A stretch of DNA of 64,000 nucleotides from Thermoleophilia bacterium SCSIO 60948 (GCA_021496505.1 CP053031.1:186001-250000); one strand, 5' to 3'. Shown: positions 25,664 through 34,631, counted from the stretch's first letter. Program-made: numbers and translations. Notes: generated by a model from the letters alone, not told the origin.

Positions 25664-27108
25664 CGAGCACCGCCGGCGCTCGCGGCCGGCGCTTTCGCGT
25701 CCGCACGAGCGTCCGCAACCGCCTCGTCCTGTTGTTCTTCGCGATCACCGCCGCGGCGGTCGGCTTCATCTACCTCTACGTCGTCCCGCAGCTCCGCTCG
25801 AGCCTCACCGCCGAGCGCCTCGATGCGCTCGAGGACGCCGCGGCCGAGCAGCGCCGCGGGTTCGACAGGCTCATCGCCGACACGCCGGGCGACCGTGCGA
25901 TCACGGACGCGATCGACGACGTCGCGCGCCAGAGCGGGGCGCGCGTGACGGTCCTCGGCGTCCGCGGCGACGAGCCGGCGTTCGTCATCGGCGACTCCTC
26001 GGCCGAGCGCAGCGCGGTCGAGGCCGCCTATCCCGCCGCCCAGGAGGCACTGCGCACGGGTGCCGCGTCGCCGGCGATCGAGCGCGTGGGGGCGACCCGG
26101 ATCGGCGAGGTCGCGTTCCCGGTCGAGAGCGACGGCGAGCCGGTATGGGCGGTCGTGCTCTCGACCGATCTCGAGCCGGTCGACGAGACCGTCTCGCTCG
26201 TCCGCCGCCAGATCGTGATCGCCGGTGTGATCGCGCTCGCGCTCGCGCTCGCGGCGGGCTGGCTCGCGGCCCGCGAGCACGCAGCCCGGTTGCGTCGGCT
26301 CGAGCGCGCGGCGTTCCAGATCGCCGGCGGCGACTTCACGCGGCCGATCCGCGTCGACCGCCGCGACGAGGTCGGAGAGATCGCCGTCGCGCTCGACGAG
26401 ATGCGCGAGCGGCTCGCCCAGCTCGACAACGCGCGCAAGGAGTTCATCGCCAACGCCTCGCACGAGCTGCGAACGCCGATCTTCTCGCTCGGGGGCTTCA
26501 TCGAGCTGCTCGACGAGGAGGACCCCGACCCCGAGCAGCGGGCCGAGTTCGTGCGGATGATGCGCGGCCAGATCAATCGGCTGACCAAGCTGACGGCGGA
26601 TCTGCTCGACCTCTCGAAGCTCGACTCGGGCGCGATGGGGATCGAGCTGCGCGAGATCGACGCCGCCCCGCTCATGCGCCGGATCGCGGCCGACTTCGGC
26701 CCCGCCGCCGAGCGCCACGGCTCGAGGATCAGCGTCCGCGCTCCCGACGGCGCGCTCGTAATCGCCGATCCGGAGAGGCTGGAGCAGGTGCTGCGTATCC
26801 TGATCGACAACGCCTTGAGCCACACCCCTCAGAAAACCCCAGTCCTCGTGTCCGCCGATCGCGGACCGCACGGTCCCCGCCTGCGCGTCTCCGACGAGGG
26901 CCCGGGGATCCCCAGCCGGATGCGCTCGCGCGTCTTCGAGCGCTTCTTCGTCGGCGATGACGCCGGTGGCTCCGGCCTCGGCCTGGCGATCGCCTCCGAG
27001 CTCTGCCGGCGAATGGACGGACGACTCGAGCTGCGCTCCGAGCGTCGCCGCACGACCTTCGAGATCTTGCTGCCCGCCGCGCCGGTCGCGGCCGAGGCGA
27101 CGCGGTGA
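25660..27108 (+). CDS. Sensor histidine kinase
   Basis: The 482-residue kinase has two membrane segments (about residues 22-44 and 184-204) around an extracytoplasmic sensing region of about 140 residues. A HAMP linker (about 205-257), the HisKA box with His268 in NASHELRTP, and an ATP-binding domain (GPGIPSRMRSRVFERFF, GGSGLGLAIASE) follow. It is the partner of the overlapping response regulator. Its own stop overlaps the GTG of the protease gene. The sensing domain is not a family I can name. Confidence 0.88.
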   Translation: MTSTAGARGRRFRVRTSVRNRLVLLFFAITAAAVGFIYLYVVPQLRSSLTAERLDALEDAAAEQRRGFDRLIADTPGDRAITDAIDDVARQSGARVTVLGVRGDEPAFVIGDSSAERSAVEAAYPAAQEALRTGAASPAIERVGATRIGEVAFPVESDGEPVWAVVLSTDLEPVDETVSLVRRQIVIAGVIALALALAAGWLAAREHAARLRRLERAAFQIAGGDFTRPIRVDRRDEVGEIAVALDEMRERLAQLDNARKEFIANASHELRTPIFSLGGFIELLDEEDPDPEQRAEFVRMMRGQINRLTKLTADLLDLSKLDSGAMGIELREIDAAPLMRRIAADFGPAAERHGSRISVRAPDGALVIADPERLEQVLRILIDNALSHTPQKTPVLVSADRGPHGPRLRVSDEGPGIPSRMRSRVFERFFVGDDAGGSGLGLAIASELCRRMDGRLELRSERRRTTFEILLPAAPVAAEATR

Positions 27109-28349
27109 GCTCCGCCAGGGCGCTCCTCGCGGGGCTCGCCGCCCTGCTGCTGGCGCTTGGCCTGATCGCCTGCGGCGGCGGCGACGAAGGCGGCTCGACC
27201 ACGACGACCGTCGTCGAGTCCTCCGACGGGGATGCGCCGAGCGGCGGACAGGGATCGAAGCCCAGCGCTCCCAGCGCGCCCGTCTCGGGCTCGACGTCCG
27301 AGGTCCTCGACGCCTCCGGGATCTACTCCGAGGTCTCGCCGGGCGTCGTGACGATCCTCAGCATCTTCGGGGCCGATCAGACCGAAGACATCGGCGGCCT
27401 GGGCGGGGGAGGCGGCGCCGGTCAGGGCTCGGGCTTCGTGCTCGACGACGAGGGCTACATCGCGACGAACGCGCACGTGGTGACGACCGGCTTCGAGTCC
27501 GGCCCGACCGCCGACCTCGAGCCCGCCAAGCAGGTCTACATCCAGTTCCAGGACCGAAACCAGGTGCCCGCGGAGATCATCGGCTTCGACCCGTTCGGGG
27601 ACGTCGCGCTGCTCAAGGTCGATCCCGAGGGCCTCGACCTCCAGCCGCTCAACCTCGGTTCGGAGACCGATCACGAGATCGGCGAGCCGGTGATCGCGAT
27701 CGGAAGCCCGTTCGGCCAGGACGGGTCGCTGTCGACGGGCATCCTGTCGGCCAACGACCGCTCGATCGATTCCCTCACCCAGTTCACGATCGACGGAGCG
27801 CTCCAGACGGACGCCTCGATCAATCCCGGCAACTCGGGAGGTCCGCTGATCGACTCCGAGGGCACGGTCATCGGGATCAACCAGCAGATCAATACGACCT
27901 CCGGGGGCAACGAGGGCGTCGGCTTCGCATTGCCGATCGACCTCGCCGAGCGCTCGATCGAGGAGCTGCGCGAGGACGGCGACGTCTCCTACGCCTACCT
28001 CGGCGTCTCCACCCAGCCGCTCTATCCGCAGCTCGCCGAGGAGCTCGGACTCGACGTCGACACGGGCGCGCTGGTCGCCGAGATCGTCCCCGGCAGCCCC
28101 GCCGACGAGGCCGGCCTCGAGACCGGCGGCGACCCGATCAGCTTCCAGGGCCAGCGCGGGATCCCGTCGGAGGCCGACGTGATCACCGCGGTCGACGGCG
28201 AGGAGATCGTCGGGGAGTCGGACCTGCCGGCGTTCATCTCGCGGCTCGACCCCGGTACGGAGGTGACGCTCGACGTCCTGCGAGACGGCGAGACCGAGCA
28301 GGTCGACGTGACCCTCGGCGATCGCACCGACGCGGCCGACGCGGGCTGA
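27105..28349 (+). CDS. HtrA-like serine protease, lipoprotein with PDZ domain
   Basis: The 414-residue protein has a lipobox (LIAC, Cys23) and a disordered Ser/Thr linker. A trypsin-fold domain follows with His124 (TNAHVV), Asp166 (DPFGDVALLKVD) and Ser244 (NPGNSGGPL), then a C-terminal PDZ domain (about 300-405). It would degrade or sense misfolded exported proteins at the outer membrane leaflet. The GTG start overlaps the kinase stop, so the protease is part of the two-component operon and may both respond to and modulate it. Confidence 0.88.
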   Translation: MSSARALLAGLAALLLALGLIACGGGDEGGSTTTTVVESSDGDAPSGGQGSKPSAPSAPVSGSTSEVLDASGIYSEVSPGVVTILSIFGADQTEDIGGLGGGGGAGQGSGFVLDDEGYIATNAHVVTTGFESGPTADLEPAKQVYIQFQDRNQVPAEIIGFDPFGDVALLKVDPEGLDLQPLNLGSETDHEIGEPVIAIGSPFGQDGSLSTGILSANDRSIDSLTQFTIDGALQTDASINPGNSGGPLIDSEGTVIGINQQINTTSGGNEGVGFALPIDLAERSIEELREDGDVSYAYLGVSTQPLYPQLAEELGLDVDTGALVAEIVPGSPADEAGLETGGDPISFQGQRGIPSEADVITAVDGEEIVGESDLPAFISRLDPGTEVTLDVLRDGETEQVDVTLGDRTDAADAG

Positions 28350-28395
28350 GCACCCGGGGCGCGCCCGCCGCACGTTTTCGGGTAAGACAGGCGTT

Positions 28396-29850
28396 GTGAG
28401 CGACCCACTCGTCATCGTCTCGAATCGCGGCCCGGCCCAGTTCGAGCGCGGCGAGGACGGCGAGCGCAGCGTCAGCCGCGGCGGCGGCGGGCTCGTGACC
28501 GCGCTCTCGGGGCTCGTCGCCCACCGCAAGGCGCTGTGGATCGCCTCGGCGATGTCCGAGAAGGACGTCGAGGTCGCGCGCGAGACGGACACGGGGACCG
28601 TGTCGCTCGACCTCGACGGCGTCGAGTACGACATCTGCCTCGTCGAGTCCGACCCCGAGGCCTATGACGGCTTCTACAACGTGATCGCGAACCCGATCCT
28701 GTGGTTCATCCAGCACTACCTCTGGGACCTCTCCAACGCGCCGGACATCCGCCAGGAGGAGTCCGACGCCTGGGACGAGGGCTACGTGGCGGTCAACCGC
28801 GACATCGCCCGCGCGGTGATCGACCAGATATCCGAGCTCGACTCACCGCTCGTGATGCTCCACGACTACCACCTCTACACGTGCCCGGGCCACATCCGCG
28901 AGCAGCGGCCCGACGTCTTCCTGCACCACTTCGTCCACATCCCGTGGTCGCAGCCCGACTCGTGGCGGATCCTGCCGATGCGCATGCGCGAGGCGATCTT
29001 CCACGGGATGCTCGCCAACGACATCATCGGCTTCCACACCCGCGCGTACTGCCGCAACTTCCTGCACTGCTGCGCGGAGCTGCTCGACCTCGAGGTCGAC
29101 TTCGAGAACTGGTCGGTCTCCTACGACGGACGCGAGGTCTGGGTCCGCGCCTATCCGCTCGGTATCGACCGCGCGCGGCTCGATCGCGCCGCCTCCTCCG
29201 ACGACGTCAAGGGCTACGAGGAGGAGCTCCTCAAGCGCCGTCGCGAGCATCTGATCATCCGCGTCGACCGCGCCGATCTGTCGAAGAACGTCCTGCGCGG
29301 ATTCACCGCCTTCGACACGTTCCTCACCCAGCACCCGGAGTTCCGCGAGAAGGTCACGTTCATCGCCCACCTCCAGCCGTCGCGGCAGGACGTCGCCGAG
29401 TACCGCGAGTACCTCGAGCGGATCGAGGCGCTCGTCGCGGTCGTCAACCACCGCCACGGCACCACCGACTGGATGCCGATCGACCTGCGGATCTACGAGA
29501 ACTTCCCGGAGGCGGTCGCGCGCTACAAGCAGTTCGACCTGCTGATGGTCAACGCGATCTTCGACGGCATGAACCTCGTCGCCAAGGAGGCGCCGGCGGT
29601 CAACGAGGTCGACGGTGTCCTGATGCTGAGCGAGAACACCGGCTCGCACGAGGAGATCGGCGACCTCGCGCTGACCGTCAACCCGTTCGACATCCAAGAG
29701 CAGGCCGACGCGATCCACACCGCTCTGACGATGGACGCCGAGGAGCGAAGCCGGCGCGCCGAGGGCCTGCGCGAGATCGTCTTCTCGCGCAGCCCGGGCG
29801 ACTGGATCGACGATCAGATGACCGACATCGAGGCGAAGCGCTCTGGCTGA
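28396..29850 (+). CDS. otsA: Trehalose-6-phosphate synthase
   Basis: This GT20 enzyme makes trehalose 6-phosphate from glucose 6-phosphate and a nucleotide glucose. The 484-residue product has the expected pattern (IVSNRGP, GGLVTAL, HDYHLYTCPGHIREQRPD, FIHIPW-like FVHIPWSQPDSWRILP, DRADLSKNVLRG and KEAPAVNEVDGVLMLSENTGSHEEIG). GTG is the only sensible start. No phosphatase (otsB) or treZ/treS gene lies here; the next gene overlaps its 3' end. A role in osmotic or desiccation tolerance fits the MscS channel and envelope proteins nearby. Confidence 0.85.
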   Translation: MSDPLVIVSNRGPAQFERGEDGERSVSRGGGGLVTALSGLVAHRKALWIASAMSEKDVEVARETDTGTVSLDLDGVEYDICLVESDPEAYDGFYNVIANPILWFIQHYLWDLSNAPDIRQEESDAWDEGYVAVNRDIARAVIDQISELDSPLVMLHDYHLYTCPGHIREQRPDVFLHHFVHIPWSQPDSWRILPMRMREAIFHGMLANDIIGFHTRAYCRNFLHCCAELLDLEVDFENWSVSYDGREVWVRAYPLGIDRARLDRAASSDDVKGYEEELLKRRREHLIIRVDRADLSKNVLRGFTAFDTFLTQHPEFREKVTFIAHLQPSRQDVAEYREYLERIEALVAVVNHRHGTTDWMPIDLRIYENFPEAVARYKQFDLLMVNAIFDGMNLVAKEAPAVNEVDGVLMLSENTGSHEEIGDLALTVNPFDIQEQADAIHTALTMDAEERSRRAEGLREIVFSRSPGDWIDDQMTDIEAKRSG

Positions 29851-30370
29851 GAAGGTCCTCGTCCGCGACGCCCGCCGAAGCGACGAGGACGCGCTGCGGC
29901 GGATCAGGCACGAGGCCTGGAGTCCGGCAGGCAGCCCCGGCGACCAGCCGCCGCGCGACCGTCCGTTCCTCGAGGCGCTCGATCGCGACGAGACCGTGCT
30001 CGTCGCCGTCCTCGGCGGCGAGCTCGCCGGCTACGCGCAGTTCGGTACGCCGACGCCGAATCGCTCGAACCGCCACGTCCGGCAGCTGAACGGCATCGAC
30101 GTCGACCCCGCCTTCCGTCGCCGCGGCGTCGCGACCGCGCTTCTCGACGCGGTGGCGCGCAAGGCCGAGTACGCCGGCGCGAAGCGGCTGACGCTGCGCG
30201 TCTTCTCAACCAACACCGGCGCGATCGCCATGTACGAGAGCTTCGGCTTCGAGCCCGAGGGCGTGCTGCGAGGAGAGTTCGAGATCGACGGACAGCTCGT
30301 CGACGACCAGCTCATGGCGCTCCCCCTGCCGCGCCCGCGGTCCTCGCACCCGCCGGCCGACGACGACTGA
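29843..30370 (+). CDS. GNAT-family N-acetyltransferase (probable CTG start)
   Basis: The 175-residue product has the GNAT layout: an N-terminal VRDARRSDEDALRRI segment, GELAGYAQFG, then a HVRQLNGIDVDPAFRRRGVATALLD segment with the acetyl-CoA loop (RRRGVA) and MYESFGFEPEGVLRGEF. GTG at the middle of the domain would remove the first strand, so a start upstream is needed. No ATG, GTG or TTG lies in frame there; CTG overlapping the otsA stop is the best candidate. The substrate is unknown; C-terminal length is typical. Confidence 0.65.
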   Translation: MAEKVLVRDARRSDEDALRRIRHEAWSPAGSPGDQPPRDRPFLEALDRDETVLVAVLGGELAGYAQFGTPTPNRSNRHVRQLNGIDVDPAFRRRGVATALLDAVARKAEYAGAKRLTLRVFSTNTGAIAMYESFGFEPEGVLRGEFEIDGQLVDDQLMALPLPRPRSSHPPADDD

Positions 30371-30379
30371 CAAGGAACC

Positions 30380-31879
30380 TCACGGGCGCACCTCGATCCG
30401 CTTGACCGGCGAGACGCCGCGGGCGTAGGGGTAGCCGGGCTGGGCCGGCACGAGCGCACGGAACCGGTAGCGCCGTCCCGATGTCGTGGCTCGGAACCGG
30501 TAGCGGGCGCCGAAGCGCCCGCGCTCGGAGGTGCGGCCCGAGCGGACCTCGAGCCAGCGCCCGTCAGCGCGCGCCTCGAGCCGCACCCGGACGCCGTCGC
30601 GGTTCGGTCCCGACACCCGGACCCGGAACCGCGCGCGCTCGCCGTTTCGGACCCGCCGCGGGCGAACGTCCAGGGTCGGGCGGGCGGGCTCGCGGAGTCG
30701 CAGCATCCGCTCCGTCACGTCGCGCGGATCGGTCCAGAAGGCGATTCGCAGCTCGCGGTTCGGGCCGCGGCCGAGCTGTGCGCGGAATTCGCCGCCGGGG
30801 CCTGTTCGCGGCGTGGCGAGGATGCGCTCCGGTCTGCCGGGGAGCAGAACCCGGGTCGCGACGCACACGGTGCGCCCCTCGAGTCCGGCGCCGCCGGCGC
30901 CGAGCAGGCGTCCCCGGACCTCGCGCTCGCCGCCGCTGCGGATGACCCTGGCGCCTATCTCGCCCTGTCCGCCCTGCTCGGAGATCGGACAGGCGTTGTC
31001 GATCCGGACCGAGCCCGTTCGGCAGGCGTCGTTAGCGCGGCTTCGCTGCGCCCAGTCGGCGGCGCACACGCGGATCCGATTCGGTCCCTGGCGGAACTCC
31101 GTGGCGTTCGTGTCGATCGTGAACTCCGGGTCCGTCGAGCGCGGGCAGGGCTTCAGGCGCCGCGCGACGTTGGCGTCCTTGTCGCAGTCCGCGATCCGCG
31201 TCCCGACGACACGCCCGTTGACCTCGAGCGCGACGCGGTGAACGCCGGCCCCGAGATCGGACGCCCGCGCGGCGATGAGCTGCGTTCCGCGGCGCGATCC
31301 CTTCGCCAGCAACGGGCCGGAGATCGAGAGCTGCGGGCGGATCGCGTCGATCACGGTCATCGCGAGCGAGCGGATCACGGCGACCGAGCGCGCGCCTTCG
31401 CCGCACCCACCCGCGCGCTCGCAGCGCAGACCCGCCCAGAGGCGCGCCGCGCCGCCGCCACCCCAGGCGATCCGCCGCGCGCCGTCGAGCGTCCAGCGCC
31501 GCGTCTTTCCGCCGGCGCGGATCTCGGCGCTCGCCCGGTGCCCGGCGTGCGCGCGACCCCGCGCGCGGGCATCGATCCGAGTCACGCGGACACCATCGGG
31601 TACGTCCAGGCTCCATCCGCCGCGCGCCCCGCGACGCGCGCGACGGCTCTCGTGGCGCGTCGCGAGGCCGCGCCCGGAGCAGCCGCCGCGACCCGCGTAG
31701 CCACCGCGTCCCTCGAAGCGCAGATCACCGCGGCCCGCCTCGGGGCCGCACTCGACGACGCGATAGGTCCCGGCGCCCGCGGGCGGTGGGCCCGTCGCGC
31801 AGAACGCGATCGCGACGATCGCGAGCGCGGCGAGCGCCGTGATCCGGAGGCCAATGATGTTTCGGTGTGTCCTGGTCAT
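30380..31879 (-). CDS. Secreted protein with beta-rich repeats, function unknown
   Basis: The 499-residue protein has a signal peptide (about residues 10-34, cleavage near AGAGTYRVV) and then a basic, Arg/Gly-rich exported body. It carries Ig- or fibronectin-like stretches (the TLDVRPRRVRNGERARFRVRV and RFRATTSGRRYRFRALV types) and several Cys pairs (for example DCDKDANVARRLKPC, VCAADW.., CRTGSVRIDNAC). I do not recognise a family, but the layout resembles exported proteins with one or two Ig-like domains seen in Actinobacteria. The frame continues upstream without a stop, but that part belongs to a separate gene. Confidence 0.65.
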   Translation of the reverse strand: MTRTHRNIIGLRITALAALAIVAIAFCATGPPPAGAGTYRVVECGPEAGRGDLRFEGRGGYAGRGGCSGRGLATRHESRRARRGARGGWSLDVPDGVRVTRIDARARGRAHAGHRASAEIRAGGKTRRWTLDGARRIAWGGGGAARLWAGLRCERAGGCGEGARSVAVIRSLAMTVIDAIRPQLSISGPLLAKGSRRGTQLIAARASDLGAGVHRVALEVNGRVVGTRIADCDKDANVARRLKPCPRSTDPEFTIDTNATEFRQGPNRIRVCAADWAQRSRANDACRTGSVRIDNACPISEQGGQGEIGARVIRSGGEREVRGRLLGAGGAGLEGRTVCVATRVLLPGRPERILATPRTGPGGEFRAQLGRGPNRELRIAFWTDPRDVTERMLRLREPARPTLDVRPRRVRNGERARFRVRVSGPNRDGVRVRLEARADGRWLEVRSGRTSERGRFGARYRFRATTSGRRYRFRALVPAQPGYPYARGVSPVKRIEVRP

Positions 31880-31916
31880 TCCGTGTTGCTCCAGTTGTGG
31901 TGCTCGGGTCTTCGGT

Positions 31917-32512
31917 TCAGCCTTCGAATCCGAACTCGCCGCCGGGCGGCGGCGGGTCCGGCGGCGGCGGGGCGGGAGAGGGCACGGGTGGCGCAGGAGG
32001 GGCCGCGGCGGGCGGGGTGCGGGTGGCGGCGGCGGAGGCGCAGCCGGGGTCGCCGGGGGCGCGGCCGGCGGCGATGGCGACGGCGGAGCCGGCGTCGAGG
32101 CCGACTCAGCGCCGGGTCGTGCCGGGTGCTCGGGAACGCGGTCACGCCGACCCCGATCGCGTTCGACCTCGCGCTCGGCCCGGCGCCGGCGAGCGGCCGC
32201 GGCCTTCCGCTCGCGCGCCTGTGCGCGACGCCGCTCGAGGGCACGCCGTCGCGCTGGCCCGCGGGCACCGGGCTCCGCCCTGCCCGGGTCGGCGGGTGCG
32301 ATGGATGCGCTCGTTGCGACGCCGCTCAGGCCGAGGTCGTCGGGGAGCTCCGGGGGTGCCGGTTCGAGTAGGCCCGGACCGAACGCGACGGCGACGAGGA
32401 CCGCCGCGCCGATCGCCACGAGGCGCGCGATGCTCGACCAGCGGATCCGGGTCGCTCCCACGCCGCTTCCAACCCCGAGGCCGCGCGGCGCGCCCCCGGA
32501 CCGACGGACCAC
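31917..32512 (-). CDS. Membrane protein with Arg-rich stalk and Pro-rich tail, apparent -1 frameshift
   Basis: The N-terminal part has one membrane segment (IARLVAIGAAVLVAVAFGPG) and an Arg/Ala/Glu-rich helical stalk, then a Pro/Ala run. In one frame the Pro-rich run turns into Arg-rich nonsense and fuses to the downstream secreted protein. A one-base shift to the preceding frame near base 32010 instead gives a natural tail (PPVPSPAPPPPDPPPPGG, then EFGFEG) and a TGA stop. So the gene is probably intact, with a one-base indel in a C/G-rich run in this sequence, unless it is a true mutation. Confidence 0.45.
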
Positions 32513-32519
32513 TTTCGCC

Positions 32520-32546
32520 CTGACCGCGCGAGATCGGGGCTATAGT
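32520..32546 (+). promoter_or_regulatory. Candidate promoter for rpsF
   Basis: TATAGT, an excellent -10 hexamer in this GC-rich genome, is preceded by CTGACC with a 15-nt gap, a little short of the ideal. It lies 12 nt before the TTG start of rpsF, so the transcript would have a very short or no leader. It fits a strong promoter for the ribosomal/replication block. Confidence 0.45.
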
Positions 32547-32557
32547 CGTCCGCCGCT

Positions 32558-33001
32558 TTGAGCGCCCACGCGAAGACACCTGATTACGAGCTCGTCCTGC
32601 TGCTCGATCCCGAGGCCGAGGAAGAGCGCCGCGAGGAGATCACCACCGCCGCCCGCGGTCGCATCGAGTCCGAGGGTCACCTCGGCACCGAGGCGAACTG
32701 GGGCAACCGCAAGCTCTCCTACGAGATCGGCGGGCGCGAGGAGGCCGAGTACCGGTTCTTCCGCTTCCAGGCTCCGAGTCAGGTCCTCGAGGATCTCGAT
32801 CACTCGCTGAAGATCACCGACGGCGTCCTGCGCTTCCGGCTCTTCAAGGTCGACCCGCGTGCGCCCGTGACCGAGCCGCCGCCCCCCGCGCCGCTGGGTC
32901 AGCCCCGCGAGGGCGGACGCCGCGAGGGCGGACGTCGCGACCGCGACGGTGGCGGGCGTGGCGATCGCGGTCCGCGCCGCGACGAGCCCGCTCGCGCCTA
33001 A
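32558..33001 (+). CDS. rpsF: 30S ribosomal protein S6
   Basis: S6 binds the central domain of 16S rRNA together with S18. The core (residues 8-105; YELVLLLDPEAEEE, WGNRKLSYEIGGREEAEYRFFRF, then LKITDGVLRFRLFKVD) is normal. A Pro/Arg/Gly/Asp-rich tail follows (residues 110-147), as seen in many Actinobacteria. TTG is the apparent start, close behind a TATAGT element; no ATG or GTG is available. It heads the rpsF-ssb-rpsR-rplI order typical of bacteria. Confidence 0.92.
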   Translation: MSAHAKTPDYELVLLLDPEAEEERREEITTAARGRIESEGHLGTEANWGNRKLSYEIGGREEAEYRFFRFQAPSQVLEDLDHSLKITDGVLRFRLFKVDPRAPVTEPPPPAPLGQPREGGRREGGRRDRDGGGRGDRGPRRDEPARA

Positions 33002-33170
33002 CTCACCCGCGTCGCCACCCGGACCCGGCTCTACGGGCCACCGAGCTGTCGACAAAGTCGCGCTGTTTGCGCCGTCTCTCCAACGATCCTTCGCGGGGCC
33101 GGAGAATCGCGCCGGACCGGACCCTATGCTCGAAAACAGAGCGTAAGCCCTCCGAAAGGACTGATTCAAA

Positions 33171-33647
33171 GTGGCGACTAGCAACATCAACCGGGTGCTG
33201 ATCACCGGCAACCTGACCCGGGATCCGGAGCTCCGCGAGCTTCCCTCCGGGAACTCCCTCTGCAAGCTCCGCGTGGCCGTGAACTCGCGGCGCAAGGACC
33301 AGAGCGGCCAGTGGGTCGACAAGCCCAACTACTTCGACGTCACCGTCTGGGGCGCGCAGGGTCAGAACTGCGCCACCTACCTCAGCCGTGGGCGCCCGGT
33401 CGCCATCGACGGCCGCCTCGACTGGCGCGAGTGGGAGACCGACGGCGTCAAGCGCCAGGCGGTCGAGATCATCGCCGACACGGTCCAGTTCCTCGGCAGC
33501 CGCGACGACGCCGGTGGCGGCAGCTACGGCGGCCAGGCTCAGGGTGGCGGTTTCGGCGGCTCCGACGTCCCGACGGACACGTCGGACTTCGACCGCGCGC
33601 CGGTCGGCGCCGGCTCGAGCGCGAGCGACGACGAGATCCCGTTCTAG
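33171..33647 (+). CDS. ssb: Single-stranded DNA-binding protein
   Basis: SSB coats exposed single strands in replication and repair. The 158-residue product has a full OB fold (residues 4-110; INRVLITGNLTRDPELRELPSG, then YFDVTVWG and DWREWETDGVKRQAVEIIADTVQFL), a Gly/Ser-rich linker, and the acidic tip DDEIPF that recruits partner proteins. The GTG start has AAAGGA upstream. It lies 169 nt after rpsF, a larger gap than usual for this block. I see no other gene in that gap. Confidence 0.94.
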   Translation: MATSNINRVLITGNLTRDPELRELPSGNSLCKLRVAVNSRRKDQSGQWVDKPNYFDVTVWGAQGQNCATYLSRGRPVAIDGRLDWREWETDGVKRQAVEIIADTVQFLGSRDDAGGGSYGGQAQGGGFGGSDVPTDTSDFDRAPVGAGSSASDDEIPF

Positions 33648-33662
33648 GAGCGAGATCGGACA

Positions 33663-33688
33663 GCCGGGCGTCCATCCGGGCGCCCGGC
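33663..33688 (+). terminator. Hairpin after ssb
   Basis: A perfect 8-bp inverted repeat (GCCGGGCG / CGCCCGGC) with a 10-nt loop follows the ssb stop. A TATCAT hexamer near base 33699 just downstream may be a promoter for rpsR-rplI. The stem has no T-run, so it could be a weak terminator or an attenuator controlling the share of transcription reaching rpsR. Confidence 0.4.
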
Positions 33689-33788
33689 CGGTCGTGGCTA
33701 TCATGCGGGATCCGCGCCGCCGTCCTCGGCGGCGCATCCACGATCGAATGCTTCGCACTCGCGACAAGACTTCCCCGGAGGCTCGCTG

Positions 33789-34064
33789 ATGGCCCGTAAG
33801 CAGCGCGCGGCCCCGACGAGCACCTCGACCCGCCGACGTGGCGGGCGCATGAGTGATCGCGGCCGGCCCCGCAAGTACACAAAGCTCGGTGTCGAGGAGA
33901 TCGACTACAAGGATCTGACGACCCTGCGCCGGTTCATCTCCGATCGCGGCAAGGTCCGCTCACGTCGCGTGACCGGTCTCTCGCGCGAGCACCAGCAGCA
34001 GCTCGGCCTCGCGGTCAAGCGTGCGCGCGAGCTCGGCATGCTCCCCTACGTCGGAGACAGGTAG
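33789..34064 (+). CDS. rpsR: 30S ribosomal protein S18
   Basis: The 91-residue product is S18 of the small subunit, with a basic N-terminal extension and the conserved core ([35 protein letters not shown], then [15 protein letters not shown]). It has no zinc-binding cysteines, so it is the zinc-free form. ATG has GGAGG just before it. The next gene, rplI, starts 6 nt after its stop. Confidence 0.94.
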   Translation: MARKQRAAPTSTSTRRRGGRMSDRGRPRKYTKLGVEEIDYKDLTTLRRFISDRGKVRSRRVTGLSREHQQQLGLAVKRARELGMLPYVGDR

Positions 34065-34070
34065 GCCGCT

Positions 34071-34523
34071 GTGGCTCAGGCGATCCTGCTCAAGGACGTT
34101 GAGAACCTCGGGTCCGCCGGCGAGGCGGTCGAGGTCTCGTCGGGCTATCTGCGCAACTTCCTCGAGCCCCGCAAGCTCGCCCAGCCGGCGACGGCGGGTG
34201 CACTCGAGCAGGCGCGCCAGAAGCGCGAGAAGGCCGAGCGCGCCGCCCAGGAGGCGCTCGAGCGTGCCGGCGAGACCGCCGCTCTGCTCGGCAAGACCGT
34301 GCTGACGATCCAGCACCGCGCCGGCGAGGACGGGCGCCTCTACGGCTCCGTCACCTCGCAGGAGATCTCGCAGGCGATTCGCGAGGCCCGTGGCCTTCGC
34401 ATCGACCGCAAGCGCATCAACCTGCCCGAGCCGATCCGCCAGACCGGGACCTACATGGTCGAGGTCGACGTCGCGGGCGGCGCAAAGGCGAAGGTCAAGA
34501 CGATCGTCGCCGAGGCGCGCTAG
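34071..34523 (+). CDS. rplI: 50S ribosomal protein L9
   Basis: L9 binds 23S rRNA and bridges neighbouring ribosomes. The 150-residue product has the N-terminal domain (AILLKDVENLGSAGEAVEVSSGYLRNFLEPRKLA), the long central helix and the C-terminal domain (GRLYGSVTSQEISQAIREA, then RKRINLPEPIRQTGTY). The GTG start is the family's usual position. A strong terminator follows. Confidence 0.94.
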   Translation: MAQAILLKDVENLGSAGEAVEVSSGYLRNFLEPRKLAQPATAGALEQARQKREKAERAAQEALERAGETAALLGKTVLTIQHRAGEDGRLYGSVTSQEISQAIREARGLRIDRKRINLPEPIRQTGTYMVEVDVAGGAKAKVKTIVAEAR

Positions 34524-34545
34524 CGCCTCGAGGCCGCAGACTGCG

Positions 34546-34580
34546 GGAGTGCCGGCGACGGCGCTCCGGCCGTTTTCTTC
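34546..34580 (+). terminator. Intrinsic terminator after rplI
   Basis: GGAGTGCCG pairs with CGGCGCTCC (9 bp, one G-U) around a GCGA tetraloop, followed by GGCCG and a TTTTCTT tract. This is the clearest intrinsic terminator in the window and would end the rpsF-rplI transcript before dnaB. Confidence 0.7.
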
Positions 34581-34631
34581 CGTCTTTGCAGGGTCGCCTC
34601 TGAGCGACCGCTCGCGGCGCGCTTAGATCGA

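Noticed and set aside
30380-32512. One 710-codon gene covering the exported protein and the membrane protein
   Set aside because: A second signal peptide starts in the middle (MTRTHRN), and the Pro-rich part makes sense only in another frame with its own stop. Two genes fit better.
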